Shown here piece by piece: positions 1 through 8,303 of a stretch of DNA of 64,000 bases. Position numbers and translations under genes: made by a program. Each line of letters starts with the position of its first letter. The stretch's first letter is position 1. The stretch is taken from NCBI RefSeq assembly GCF_029223525.1, contig NZ_JARHTQ010000020.1, positions 1 through 64,000 on the forward strand, given 5' to 3'. The notes under the pieces are model-generated. The model searched no databases, was not told the DNA's origin, and saw nothing but the letters and a program-made list of their open reading frames with translations. The DNA comes from Streptantibioticus ferralitis. GTDB lineage: Bacteria > Actinomycetota > Actinomycetes > Streptomycetales > Streptomycetaceae.

Positions 1-182
1 CCCCCCAGGCCCGCGGGGGGGGGGGGGGGTCTGGTGGTGTGTGTGGGGGCGGCGGTGGCCGGGGGGTAGATGGGGTGGCGGGTGGTGTGGTTGGCCCGGT
101 TGGACACGGTTGGTTTTTCTGACCGCGTGTCGGGGGGGGGGCCGGCAACCTCTTGGTTTCGGGCCCCCACGCCGTTACGCGT
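1..182. other. G/T-rich non-coding edge with long G runs
   Basis: No convincing gene. The plus strand is strongly G/T-biased, with a 15-G run at 15-29 and a 10-G run at 132-141, and many GG/GGG tracts between them. It lies downstream of the leftward DUF3159 gene. G-quadruplex formation is possible. Long homopolymers at the window edge could also contain base-calling errors. Confidence 0.5.
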
Positions 183-926
183 TCAGGCGGTCTCGCTCTC
201 GCGCTTGGCGCGCTCGGCGGCCTCCTCGGCCTCCAGCTCGGCGATCACATCGATCGGCGGCGGCGCCTTGGCCAGGAAGATCCAGGTCAGATAGACCGCG
301 AGCAGGAACGGCGGGATGCCGAGCGCGACCTTGACCCAGCCGAGCTGGGTGGCGTTGCCCCACCAGTACAGCGGGAAGAGGATCGCGGACTTGGCCAGCA
401 GGATCAGGCCCCACGCCCAGGTGGCCTTGGTGTACGCGCGGAAGCGGCCCGGGTTGCGGGTCCGCCAGGACAGGTTCTCCCGCAGGATCGGGCCGAGCAG
501 CACCCCGATCAACGGGAAGCGGACGAGCGCCGAGACCACGTACGCCACGGCGAGGCCCAGCGTGTAGAGCATGCCCGGTAGATAGAAGTTCTTGGCGTCT
601 CCGGAGAGCATCGCGAAGAACGCGCCGAAGGCGACACCGAACACGCCGCTCAGGGCGTGCTTGAGGGTCTGCTTGCGCACCAGCCGGGCGATGGCCAGCA
701 GCAGGGTCAGGCCGAGCGCGGCCACCGCGGAGGCGGTGAGGTCGTGCCGGATGGTGAAGACCGCCACGAAGACCAGACCGGGGACGGTGGTGTCCACCAT
801 GCCCCAGACCCCGCCGAACGCCTCAAGGAGCGCCGCGTCCGCGGCGGCCTTGGACGCGGCGGCATCGTCCTGCGGACGCTGGCCGTGGTCTACCTGCTGG
901 TCGGTCCGCTTGTTGGTGAACGCCAC
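183..926 (-). CDS. DUF3159 family membrane protein
   Basis: A 247-aa integral membrane protein of the actinobacterial DUF3159 family. A polar N-terminus of about 40 residues, rich in Gln, Asp and Ala, is followed by about five to six hydrophobic segments, for example residues ~50-60, ~68-82, ~90-105, ~115-135 and ~165-215. The C-terminus is charged (Glu/Ala/Arg). The start is GTG at 926, with AGGAG located in the stop region of the upstream OB-fold gene only 3 nt away, so the two genes are probably co-transcribed and coupled. The family has no defined biochemical role that I know of. The position behind kdpD-kdpE-OB-fold suggests co-expression with the potassium sensor genes, but this is inference. 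Confidence 0.85.
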   Translation of the reverse strand: MAFTNKRTDQQVDHGQRPQDDAAASKAAADAALLEAFGGVWGMVDTTVPGLVFVAVFTIRHDLTASAVAALGLTLLLAIARLVRKQTLKHALSGVFGVAFGAFFAMLSGDAKNFYLPGMLYTLGLAVAYVVSALVRFPLIGVLLGPILRENLSWRTRNPGRFRAYTKATWAWGLILLAKSAILFPLYWWGNATQLGWVKVALGIPPFLLAVYLTWIFLAKAPPPIDVIAELEAEEAAERAKRESETA

Positions 927-929
927 CGG

Positions 930-1328
930 CTACTCCTGTCCGACGGGACGCAGCTCGTACTTGGGGTTGAACAGCACCAGGCGGCCGCGGTTCTCCGCGA
1001 TCCGACCGGATGCGATGATCTTGCGTCCCGGTTCTATCCCGGCGATGCTGCGGCGCCCCAGCCACACCACGTCGAGCGGGGCGGTGCCGTCGAAGAGCTC
1101 CGCCTCCAACGCGGGCACACCGGCCCGCGGTCGCAGTGTGACCGTGCGTAGCGTACCGGTAACGGTCACGATCTGCCGGTCGTGGCAGTCCCTTATCCGG
1201 GTGCAGTCGACCACCGGTGAGTCTTTCCGCAGGTCCTCTGCGTGCACGTCCTCCTGGGAGGAGGAGAGGCGGTCGAGGATCCGGCGCAGGCGTCCGGCCG
1301 GCCGGCCCGAACGGGAGGCTCCACTCAT
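930..1328 (-). CDS. OB-fold nucleic-acid-binding domain protein
   Basis: A 132-aa protein. Residues ~40-130 look like a single OB fold: a V-D-C-T-R-I strand, then VTVTGTLRTVTLRPR, then AELFDGTAPLDVVWLGRR, and IIASGRIAENRGRLVLFNP. This resembles the anticodon-binding/RecG-type OB domains annotated next to DUF3159 proteins in actinomycetes. The N-terminus is basic (SGRPAGRLRRILDRL). It lies 34 nt downstream of kdpE and 3 nt upstream of the DUF3159 gene, all on the minus strand. A nucleic-acid-binding role is inferred from the fold only; the ligand is unknown. Confidence 0.8.
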   Translation of the reverse strand: MSGASRSGRPAGRLRRILDRLSSSQEDVHAEDLRKDSPVVDCTRIRDCHDRQIVTVTGTLRTVTLRPRAGVPALEAELFDGTAPLDVVWLGRRSIAGIEPGRKIIASGRIAENRGRLVLFNPKYELRPVGQE

Positions 1329-1362
1329 ACAGGCAGGGTACCGGTCACCACCCGGATACCGG

Positions 1363-2100
1363 TCATGGCTCGAACCGGTATCCCATGCCGGGCTCGGTGA
1401 TGAAGTGCTTGGGGTGCGCCGGGTCGGCCTCCAGCTTGCGGCGCAGCTGCGCCATGTAGACCCGCAGGTAGTTGGTCTCGGTGCCGTACGCCGGTCCCCA
1501 CACCTCCTGCAGCAGCTGCTTCTGGCTGACCAGCCGACCGGTGCTGCGCACCAGGACCTCCAGCAGATGCCACTCGGTCGGAGTCAGCCGGACATCGACA
1601 CCGTCCCGGTTGACCTTCTTGGCGGCCAGGTCGACGGTGAACGAGTCGGTCTCGACCAGTACCGCCTCCTCCCCGTCGCCGGTGGGCTGGGAACGGCGTA
1701 CCGCCGCCCGCAGCCGGGCCAGCAGCTCGTCCATGCCGAAGGGCTTGGTGACGTAGTCGTCGGCCCCGGCGTCCAGCGCCTCGACCTTCTCGTCGGAGGC
1801 CTGCCGCGCGGACAGCACGATGATCGGGACCCGGGTCCAGCCACGCAGACCCTTGATGACCTCGGCGCCGTCCATGTCCGGCAGACCGAGGTCGAGCACG
1901 ATCACGTCGGGGTGGCGGGCGGCCGCGAGCTGCAGCGCGGTCGCACCGTCGGGTGCGGCGTCCACTTCGTACTTGCGGGCCCGCAGGTTGATCACGAGTG
2001 CGCGGACGATCTGCGGCTCGTCGTCAACCACGAGCACCCTGACGGGGGGCCGGGTGTGCCCGCCGGAGGGCTGCGGCATGGAACCTGCCTTTCGGGTCAT
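1363..2100 (-). CDS. kdpE: KdpE, OmpR-family response regulator
   Basis: A response regulator of 245 aa partnered with KdpD for control of K+ uptake genes. The receiver domain spans residues ~20-135 with the acidic pair DD26-27, phospho-acceptor D70 in VIVLDLGLPDMDG and the conserved K in DDYVTKPF. A C-terminal OmpR-type winged helix follows (residues ~150-243; RLTPTEWHLLEVL, YLRVYMAQLRRKLE, GMGYRFEP). The ATG at 2100 overlaps the kdpD stop by 4 nt (ATGA), indicating translational coupling; an alternative ATG at 2079 has an AGG-containing leader. The regulated kdpFABC operon lies about 7 kb away on the same strand. Confidence 0.95.
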   Translation of the reverse strand: MTRKAGSMPQPSGGHTRPPVRVLVVDDEPQIVRALVINLRARKYEVDAAPDGATALQLAAARHPDVIVLDLGLPDMDGAEVIKGLRGWTRVPIIVLSARQASDEKVEALDAGADDYVTKPFGMDELLARLRAAVRRSQPTGDGEEAVLVETDSFTVDLAAKKVNRDGVDVRLTPTEWHLLEVLVRSTGRLVSQKQLLQEVWGPAYGTETNYLRVYMAQLRRKLEADPAHPKHFITEPGMGYRFEP

Positions 2101-4655
2101 GAGGTGGCCGGTCCTGAGGTGGCCTGCGCCGGAAGCTGGGGCTCGGTCGGCAGTGCGGCGCCCGCCGCCGGGAGGGTGAGGACCATGGTCAGGCCGCCAC
2201 CGGGAGTTTCGTCGGCGACGAGTGTGCCGCCCATCGCCTCGGCGAAACCGCGGGCCACCGCGAGGCCGAGGCCGACTCCGGCGCCGCGCGGAGCGTCACC
2301 GTACCGCTGGAAGGGTTCGAAGATGCGGTCCTTGGCCTGCTCCGGCACGCCGGGGCCGCGGTCCGCGATGCGCAGTTCGACCCGGCCGCCGAGGGCACTC
2401 GCCGCGACCAGGACACGCTCGCCGTGCGGGCTGTACTTGACCGCGTTCTCCACCACGTTGGCGACCACCCGCTCCAGCAGGCCGGGGTCGGCGAAGATCA
2501 TCGGGAGCGTCTCGGGGATGTCGAGGGCGACCGAGTCCGGCGGCACGCCGCCGAGCGCCATCGGGACCACCTCGTCGAGGTCGACCTCCTGCATCAGCGG
2601 GGTGACGGTGCCGGTCTGCAGGCGGGACATGTCCAGCAGGTTGCCGACCAGGTGGTCCAGCTTGTCGGCGCCGTCCTCGATGCCTTCGAGGAGCTCCGAC
2701 TCGTCCTCGGGCGACCACGCCACGTCGTCGGAGCGCAGCGAGGAGACGGCGGCCTTGATGGCGGCCAGCGGGGTGCGCAGATCATGCGAGACGGCGGCGA
2801 GCAGCGCGGTACGGATCCGGTTGCCCTCGGCGAGTTCCCTGGCCTGCTCCGCCTCGCCGAGCAGCCGCTGCCGGTCCAGCAGGACGGCCGCCTGCGCGGC
2901 GAACGCGGACAGCAGACGGCGGTCCTCGGCGGGCAGCACCCGGCCGCTGAGCGCCAGCGACATACGGTCGCCGACCGGCACCTCCACATCGGCGTCGTCC
3001 GGCCGCGCGCACGGGGACGGCCCGACACTGCCCGCGCAGGTCCACGGCCCGTAGTCGTCGGCCCGCTCCAGCAGGACGACCGACTCCATCGCGAAGATCT
3101 CCCTGACCCGCTCCAGCAGGGCGTCGAGTGAGGACTCCCCGCGCAGCACGCTGCCCGCGAGCAGGGAGAGTATCTCCGCCTCGGCACGCAGCCGGGCCGC
3201 CTGATGGGTGCGGCGGGCGGCCAGGTCGACCACCGAGGCGACCGATATCGCCACCGCGACGAAGACCACCTCGGCGACGATGTTGTGCGGGTCGTTGATC
3301 GTCAGGGTGTGTACCGGCGGCGTGAAGTAGTAGTTCAGCAGCAGGGACCCGGCCGCCGCCGAGGCCAGCGCCGGGAACATGCCGCCGATCAGCGCCGCCG
3401 CCACGGTCAGCGACAGGTACAGCAGCATGTCGTTGGCGAGTCCGAGCCCGGGATGGACCTGGGTCAGCAGCAGCGTCAGCAGCACGGCGCCGCCGCAGCC
3501 CACCAGCCAGCCCAGCGCCTTGCGGCCCTTGCCCAGCCGGGCGCCGCGGGCCATCGGCAGGCCGCGGCCCTTGGCGGCCTCCTCGTGGGTGACGATGTGC
3601 ACATCGAGGTCGAGACCGGACTCGCGGGCGACGGTGGCGCCGACGCCGGGCCCGAAGACGTACTGCCAGCTCTTGCGGCGGCTGGAGCCGAGCACGATCT
3701 GGGTGGCGTTGACGCCGCGGGCGAAGTCCAGCAGCGCGGTGGGGATGTCGTCGCCTATGACGTGATGAAACGATCCACCGAGGTCCTCGACGAGGGTGCG
3801 CTGGACCGCCAGTTCCTTGGGCGAACCGGAGGCGAGTCCGTCGCTGCGGGCCACGTACACCGCGAGGATCTCGCTGCCGGAGCCCTTGGCGGCGATCCGG
3901 GCGGCCCGGCGTATCAGGGTCCTGCCTTCGGGGCCGCCGGTCAGGCCGACGACGATGCGCTCACGGGCCTGCCAGGTGGAGGAGATGCGGTGCTCGGCGC
4001 GGTACTGCTGGAGGTACTCGTCGACCCGGTCGGCGACCCACAGCAGCGCCAGTTCGCGCAGCGCGGTGAGGTTGCCGGGCCGGAAGTAGTTCGACAGGGC
4101 AGCGTCGACCTTGTCCGGCTTGTAGATGTTGCCGTGCGCCATGCGGCGGCGCAGCGCCTGGGGCGACATGTCGACCAGCTCGATCTGGTCGGCCCGGCGG
4201 ACCACCTCGTCGGGAAGGGTCTCCTGCTGGCGTACCCCGGTTATGGACTCGACGACATCGCCGAGTGACTCCAGGTGCTGGATGTTGACGCTGGAGACGA
4301 CGTCGATGCCCGCTTCGAGCAGCTCGTCGATGTCCTGCCACCGCTTGGCGTTGCGGCTGCCCGGGATGTTGGTGTGGGCCATCTCGTCCACGAGGGCGAC
4401 CTTCGGCCGCCGGGCGAGCACCGCGTCCACGTCCATCTCGGTGAAGCTGGTGCCGCGGTACTCGATCGTGCGACGCGGCACCGTCTCCAGACCGTGCAGC
4501 ATGACCTCGGTACGGGGGCGGTTGTGGTGCTCGACGAAGCCGACCACGATGTCCGTACCCCGCTCCAGGCGCCGGTGCGCCTCGGAGAGCATGGCGTAGG
4601 TCTTGCCCACGCCGGGGGCCGCCCCGAGGTAGATGCGCAGTTTGCCGCGTGCCAT
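2097..4655 (-). CDS. kdpD: KdpD, turgor/K+ sensor histidine kinase
   Basis: A multidomain sensor kinase of about 852 aa. The N-terminal KdpD domain carries a Walker A motif GAAPGVGKT at residues 11-19 and the family motif DEMAHTN. A universal-stress-protein-like (Usp) domain follows (residues ~230-370; ERIVVGLTGGPEGRTL, VLGSSRRKSWQYV). Next come four transmembrane helices (~390-490), a GAF-like region, and a HisKA domain with phospho-acceptor H near residue 624 (SHDLRTPLAAIK). The HATPase domain shows N (NVVENAVKYSP) and G boxes (DRGPGVP, GVGLGLAV). I chose the ATG at 4655 because homologues begin at MARGKLRIYLG; an in-frame GTG at 4691 adds 12 residues. In Staphylococcus the KdpD Usp domain binds c-di-AMP; whether this one does is unknown. 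Confidence 0.95.
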   Translation of the reverse strand: MARGKLRIYLGAAPGVGKTYAMLSEAHRRLERGTDIVVGFVEHHNRPRTEVMLHGLETVPRRTIEYRGTSFTEMDVDAVLARRPKVALVDEMAHTNIPGSRNAKRWQDIDELLEAGIDVVSSVNIQHLESLGDVVESITGVRQQETLPDEVVRRADQIELVDMSPQALRRRMAHGNIYKPDKVDAALSNYFRPGNLTALRELALLWVADRVDEYLQQYRAEHRISSTWQARERIVVGLTGGPEGRTLIRRAARIAAKGSGSEILAVYVARSDGLASGSPKELAVQRTLVEDLGGSFHHVIGDDIPTALLDFARGVNATQIVLGSSRRKSWQYVFGPGVGATVARESGLDLDVHIVTHEEAAKGRGLPMARGARLGKGRKALGWLVGCGGAVLLTLLLTQVHPGLGLANDMLLYLSLTVAAALIGGMFPALASAAAGSLLLNYYFTPPVHTLTINDPHNIVAEVVFVAVAISVASVVDLAARRTHQAARLRAEAEILSLLAGSVLRGESSLDALLERVREIFAMESVVLLERADDYGPWTCAGSVGPSPCARPDDADVEVPVGDRMSLALSGRVLPAEDRRLLSAFAAQAAVLLDRQRLLGEAEQARELAEGNRIRTALLAAVSHDLRTPLAAIKAAVSSLRSDDVAWSPEDESELLEGIEDGADKLDHLVGNLLDMSRLQTGTVTPLMQEVDLDEVVPMALGGVPPDSVALDIPETLPMIFADPGLLERVVANVVENAVKYSPHGERVLVAASALGGRVELRIADRGPGVPEQAKDRIFEPFQRYGDAPRGAGVGLGLAVARGFAEAMGGTLVADETPGGGLTMVLTLPAAGAALPTEPQLPAQATSGPATS

Positions 4656-4799
4656 GGCTCCATCTTCGTATGGGGTGGGCTGGTCTGGCACAACGACCTT
4701 ACGGTGCGGCTTCGCGGCATATCGGGCAGGTGGGGGCGTCCGCCTCGGTATTGACGCGATTCTGACGACTCCGGCCGGCCGCCCCCTGCCCGTACGGGC

Positions 4800-6767
4800 T
4801 CAGACGCTGGTCAGCGACTCCTCCGGGGTGTCGTCACCAGCGGTACGGCCGAACCGTTCCTCCCGCCGCATGGCCGAGTCCAGCAGGTACGGCACGCTGA
4901 TCACCATCACGCCGGAGGTGAACAGCAGCCTGGCCTTGAGCCGCAGCGCGCTCTGGTTGTGCAGGATCTGCTCCCACCAGCGGCCCAGCACGTACTCCGG
5001 GATGAGCACGGTGACCACGTCGCGGGGGCTTTCCCGGCGCAGGCCGCGCACGTACTCCAGCACCGGACGGGTGATCTCACGGTACGGGGAGTCCAGGACC
5101 TTCAGCGGCACGCCCATCTCGTGGGCCGCCCACTCGCTGTGCAGTTCCTCCGCCGCCGCCGGGTCGACGGCCACGGTGACCGCCTCCAGGGTGTCGGGGC
5201 GCATCGACTGGGCGTATCCCACCGCCCGCAGCGTGGGGGCGTGGATGGTGGAGACCAGGACGACCGCGTGGTTGCGGGACGGCCGCTCGGGGCGGGCGTC
5301 GGGCGTCACCTTGAGCTCCTCGGCGACCCGCTGGTAGTGCTTGCGCACCGCCTTCATCGCCAGGAAGAGGGCGGGCATGGCGATGCAGACGATCCAGGCG
5401 CCGTTCGCGAACTTGCTGATCAGGACGATCACCAACACGATGCCGGTGAAGACGGCCCCGGTCGCGTTGATCACCTGGGATCCGAGCATGCGCCGGCGTG
5501 CGGCGGGGTCGTCGGTCTGGCGGCGCTCCCTCACCCAGTGCCGGACCATGCCCGCCTGGGAGAGGGTGAAGGAGACGAAGACGCCGATGATGTAGAGCTG
5601 GATGATCGACGAGACGTCCGCGTTGAAGGCGATGATCAGCCCGATCGCGGCCAGCGCCAGCAGGATGACGCCGTTGGAGAACACCAACCGGTCGCCGCGG
5701 TTGTGCAGTTGGCGGGGCAGGAAGCGGTCCTGGGCGAGGATCGAGGTCAGCAGCGGGAACCCGTTGAAGGCGGTGTTGGCGGCCAGGATCAGGATTCCGG
5801 CGGTGAACGCCTGCACGTAGTAGAACAGGAACGTCGCACTGCCGAAGGAGGCCTTGGCTATCTGGGCCAGGGCGGTCGGCGTGGACGTGCCCGCGGGCAG
5901 CCCCAACTGGGTCGGGTCCTCGGCCACATGGACCTTGTAGACCAGGGCGAGGATGGTGATCCCGATGAACATGGTCACCGAGAACAGCCCCATGATGACC
6001 AGCGACATCGCCGCGTTGCGGCTCTTGGGCTTGAGGAAGGCGGGCACACCGTTGCTGATCGCCTCCACACCGGTCAACGCCGTGCAGCCGGAGGCGAAGG
6101 CGCGCAGCGCCAGCAGGACCAGGCCGATTCCCGCGTAGGTGCCGGTCTGGTGGATCGACAGGTGCGCGGACTCGGCGCGGATGTGCACCCCGGTCGCCAT
6201 GCGGACGGCGGCGAAGGCGAACATCACGTAGATGCCGAGGATGAAGCCGTAGGTGGGGATGGCGAAGGCCCGGCCTGATTCCTTCACCCCGCGCAGATTC
6301 ATCACCGTCAGCAGGACGGTGAACGCGACCGACAGTGCCACCGCATGCGGCGCCAGCGAGGGCGCGGCCGAGGTGATGGCGGCAACGCCGGCGACCACCG
6401 AGACCGCGACCGTCAGCACGTAGTCCACCAGGAGCGCGCTGGCCGCGGTCAGTGCCGCGTTGCGCCCCAGGTTCTCGGCGCTGACGATGTACGCGCCACC
6501 GCCGTTGGGATACGCGTAGCACGTCTGCCGGTACGAGGCGATGACCACCACGAGCAGCAGCACGATCGCCGCGGCGACCCACCAGGTGAGCGTGAGCAGT
6601 GCGGCGCCACCGAGCGCCAGCACCATGAGGATTTCCTCCGTGGCGTACGCGACGGAGGACAGCGGGTCACTGCAGAAGACCGGAAGGGCCAGCCGCTTCG
6701 GCAGAAGCGTTTCTCCCATCTGCGCGGTGCGCAGTGGGCGGCCCAGGAGGAACTGCTTGGGGAGCAT
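4800..6767 (-). CDS. kimA: APC-superfamily potassium/amino-acid permease, KimA (YdaO) type
   Basis: A membrane transporter of about 655 aa. The N-terminal signature LPKRLALPVFCSDPLSSVAYATEE matches KimA/YdaO proteins, high-affinity H+/K+ symporters of the APC superfamily. About 12 hydrophobic helices fill residues ~30-450, including YPNGGGAY in an early helix. A soluble C-terminal region of about 180 residues follows. The ATG at 6767 fits the family N-terminus; the upstream ATG at 6812 has no ribosome-binding site. In Bacillus KimA is inhibited by c-di-AMP and controlled by a ydaO riboswitch; I see no such riboswitch here. Its location between kdpDE and kdpFABC supports a K+ role, but amino-acid transport cannot be excluded from sequence alone. 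Confidence 0.85.
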   Translation of the reverse strand: MLPKQFLLGRPLRTAQMGETLLPKRLALPVFCSDPLSSVAYATEEILMVLALGGAALLTLTWWVAAAIVLLLVVVIASYRQTCYAYPNGGGAYIVSAENLGRNAALTAASALLVDYVLTVAVSVVAGVAAITSAAPSLAPHAVALSVAFTVLLTVMNLRGVKESGRAFAIPTYGFILGIYVMFAFAAVRMATGVHIRAESAHLSIHQTGTYAGIGLVLLALRAFASGCTALTGVEAISNGVPAFLKPKSRNAAMSLVIMGLFSVTMFIGITILALVYKVHVAEDPTQLGLPAGTSTPTALAQIAKASFGSATFLFYYVQAFTAGILILAANTAFNGFPLLTSILAQDRFLPRQLHNRGDRLVFSNGVILLALAAIGLIIAFNADVSSIIQLYIIGVFVSFTLSQAGMVRHWVRERRQTDDPAARRRMLGSQVINATGAVFTGIVLVIVLISKFANGAWIVCIAMPALFLAMKAVRKHYQRVAEELKVTPDARPERPSRNHAVVLVSTIHAPTLRAVGYAQSMRPDTLEAVTVAVDPAAAEELHSEWAAHEMGVPLKVLDSPYREITRPVLEYVRGLRRESPRDVVTVLIPEYVLGRWWEQILHNQSALRLKARLLFTSGVMVISVPYLLDSAMRREERFGRTAGDDTPEESLTSV

Positions 6768-6924
6768 GGTCACGGCAGGGGATCCTAGGCACGATTTCGG
6801 CCATTCAGTCACCCAGAAGGGGTCTTCGGGCGTTAGGAATGCGTAAAGAGTTCTTTGATATGCGTATCCGTTACGTCAAACCTCTTGTGAGCGAAGTCTC
6901 AATGACGTACCAAGCCATGAACGA

Positions 6925-6968
6925 CAAGGGCCCCGGATGCGCTTTCTCCAGCGGATCCGGGGCCCTTG
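6925..6968 (-). terminator. Rho-independent-type hairpin downstream of the bL37 gene
   Basis: Two 14-bp perfect inverted arms (6925-6938 and 6955-6968), extended inward by a further 3 bp after one mismatch, enclose an 8-nt loop. The hairpin begins 15 nt downstream of the small ribosomal protein stop, so it most likely terminates that leftward transcript before kimA. It lacks a clear U tract, as is common in streptomycetes. Confidence 0.75.
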
Positions 6969-6983
6969 CCTGACGCCTGCGCG

Positions 6984-7061
6984 TCAGCTCTGACCGGCCT
7001 TCTTGCCGTGGTTGGCCGCCTTCTTGCGGCGGGCCCTCTTCTTACGGGCGCGCTTGGACAT
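6984..7061 (-). CDS. Very small basic protein, 50S ribosomal protein bL37-like
   Basis: A 25-aa protein beginning MSKRARKKRARRKKAANHG, nearly half Lys/Arg. Length and pattern (basic run, then ANHGK near the C-terminus) match bL37, a tiny large-subunit protein first seen in mycobacterial ribosome structures. The ATG at 7061 is preceded by GAAGAGGAG (7073-7081), about 11 nt upstream, which also overlaps the 3' end of the SDR gene. A strong hairpin terminator follows. Gene finders can miss an ORF this short. Identification rests on composition and pattern, not an alignment. Confidence 0.75.
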   Translation of the reverse strand: MSKRARKKRARRKKAANHGKKAGQS

Positions 7062-7078
7062 GCTCGGTGTGCTCCTCT

Positions 7079-7906
7079 TCAGGTGTGGGCGCCGACCAGT
7101 TGGTCGGCGAGCTTGTTGAGCCGCTTGACGGTGCGGTCCTCGGTGGCCGACGGGGCGGGGGCGGTGCGCTCGGAGCGGTCGTAGTAGGCGCCGTTGACGA
7201 TCTCGGTCTGCGGGTCGCACAGCCGCACCACGTGCGCCGCGCCCTCGGCAGCGGGGGCGCCCTCATGCGCGTACAGCGCAAGCAGCGCGGTCTCGCAGGT
7301 GCCGGGGTGGACGCTGACCGCCCGCACGGCCGAGTCGGCGGCGAAGACGGTGAGCGCGAGCTGCGACTGCGCGTAGGCGGCGAGCCGGGAGTAGCGGCGG
7401 GCCCGGTTGGGGTCGCTCCAGGAAATGGAAGCGGTGCGGTGCAGCGACGAGGAGACGTTGACGACCCGGCCGTCGGGGGACGCGTTCAGCGGGCCTTCGA
7501 GCTGCCGGGTGAGTAGGTACGCGGCGAGGAAGTTGACCTGGAAGGAGATCTCGTTGCCGTCGGCGGTCACGGTGTGCCGCTCGGGCGCGGCGACGGCCGC
7601 GTTGTTCACCAGCACGTCGAGCCGCGGGTGGGTTTCGCGGATCCGCCGGGCCATCGCCTCGACCTCGTCGAGCCGGGTGAAGTCGGCGACGGCCGGGCAG
7701 AGCCGGGCCGGGTCGGCGCCCGCCGCGACCAGCCGGTCGATGGCCTCGCCGCCCGACTCGGCGGTGGGCGCGTGCACGATGACCGTGCAGCCCTGTTCTG
7801 CGAGCAGCCGCGCGGTCTCCCAGCCGATGCCGGAGGTCGCTCCGGTGACCAGGGCCGTGCGGCCGTCGGACTTCTTGCTTGTGGTTTCGGACATGGTCCA
7901 ATCCAT
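7079..7906 (-). CDS. SDR-family NAD(P)-binding oxidoreductase with altered catalytic lysine
   Basis: A 275-aa short-chain dehydrogenase/reductase fold. The Rossmann glycine motif TGATSGIG is at residues 21-28, NNAAVAA at ~101-107, and the catalytic serine region VVNVSSSLH at ~148-155. The active-site tyrosine (Y178) is followed by A-Q-S-Q, so the lysine expected four residues later (YxxxK) is glutamine 182. That substitution normally cripples classical SDR catalysis, so this may be a non-classical or binding-only member. The start may be ATG 7906 or ATG 7894 (MSETTSKK). It ends 17 nt upstream of the bL37 start and could be co-transcribed with it. Confidence 0.9.
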   Translation of the reverse strand: MDWTMSETTSKKSDGRTALVTGATSGIGWETARLLAEQGCTVIVHAPTAESGGEAIDRLVAAGADPARLCPAVADFTRLDEVEAMARRIRETHPRLDVLVNNAAVAAPERHTVTADGNEISFQVNFLAAYLLTRQLEGPLNASPDGRVVNVSSSLHRTASISWSDPNRARRYSRLAAYAQSQLALTVFAADSAVRAVSVHPGTCETALLALYAHEGAPAAEGAAHVVRLCDPQTEIVNGAYYDRSERTAPAPSATEDRTVKRLNKLADQLVGAHT

Positions 7907-8246
7907 GGGCAGGGCAGGCCGTCGCGACGCGCGGGGTGCGCGCGCTACGAGGGCCTGCGTACGGAAAAGGCCGCCCGCGTCGCGGGCGGCGGCAGAAAGG
8001 GAAGACGACGCGTCAGGGCGTCTCGACGACGCGTCAGCGCGTCAGGCGCAGCGGTGCGCGGCCGACCGCCCCGGTATTGGGGGGTCGATCATCGTGGCGC
8101 ATTCCGCTGTTCACGTCATTCATCCAACCGGCCGGGCTCGTCGTCCACAAGCAACGCCGCATGTCCCATACACGGTGATGACGGGCCACTGACACCCCCT
8201 TAACGAACTCGCTTTCAGCGAATGGAAGTTCGTCGCGCAAATGCGA
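7907..8246. promoter_or_regulatory. Upstream region of the SDR gene with repeated GACGCGTC sites
   Basis: This 340-bp interval contains no gene. A compact inverted repeat (arms 7970-7979 and 7981-7990) lies about 65 bp upstream of the SDR start. The 13-bp direct repeat starting at 8004 and 8025 contains the perfect 8-bp palindrome GACGCGTC twice (8007-8014, 8028-8035), exactly 21 bp or two helical turns apart, with a third partial copy at 8039-8045. This spacing is typical of operator sites, but no regulator can be named. Confidence 0.4.
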
Positions 8247-8287
8247 ACCACCCGGCGGCCGAAGGGGAGTTCGGCACACCGGGTGGT
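8247..8287 (-). terminator. Terminator hairpin of the kdpFABC operon
   Basis: A 9-bp outer stem (8247-8255 / 8279-8287) and a 5-bp inner stem (8259-8263 / 8270-8274) enclose a 6-nt loop. It starts 16 nt downstream of the kdpC stop on the minus strand, consistent with termination of the kdp transcript. Confidence 0.7.
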
Positions 8288-8303
8288 CCGGGTGGGCGGG
8301 TGG

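Noticed and set aside
592-3054. 820-codon open frame on the plus strand
   Set aside because: It is antisense to OB-fold, kdpE and kdpD, with composition (Arg/Ser/Pro) typical of a high-GC shadow frame.
6768-6924. Possible ydaO (c-di-AMP) riboswitch before kimA
   Set aside because: The leader is short and I cannot find the paired pseudo-symmetric stems expected; only the bL37 terminator is clear.
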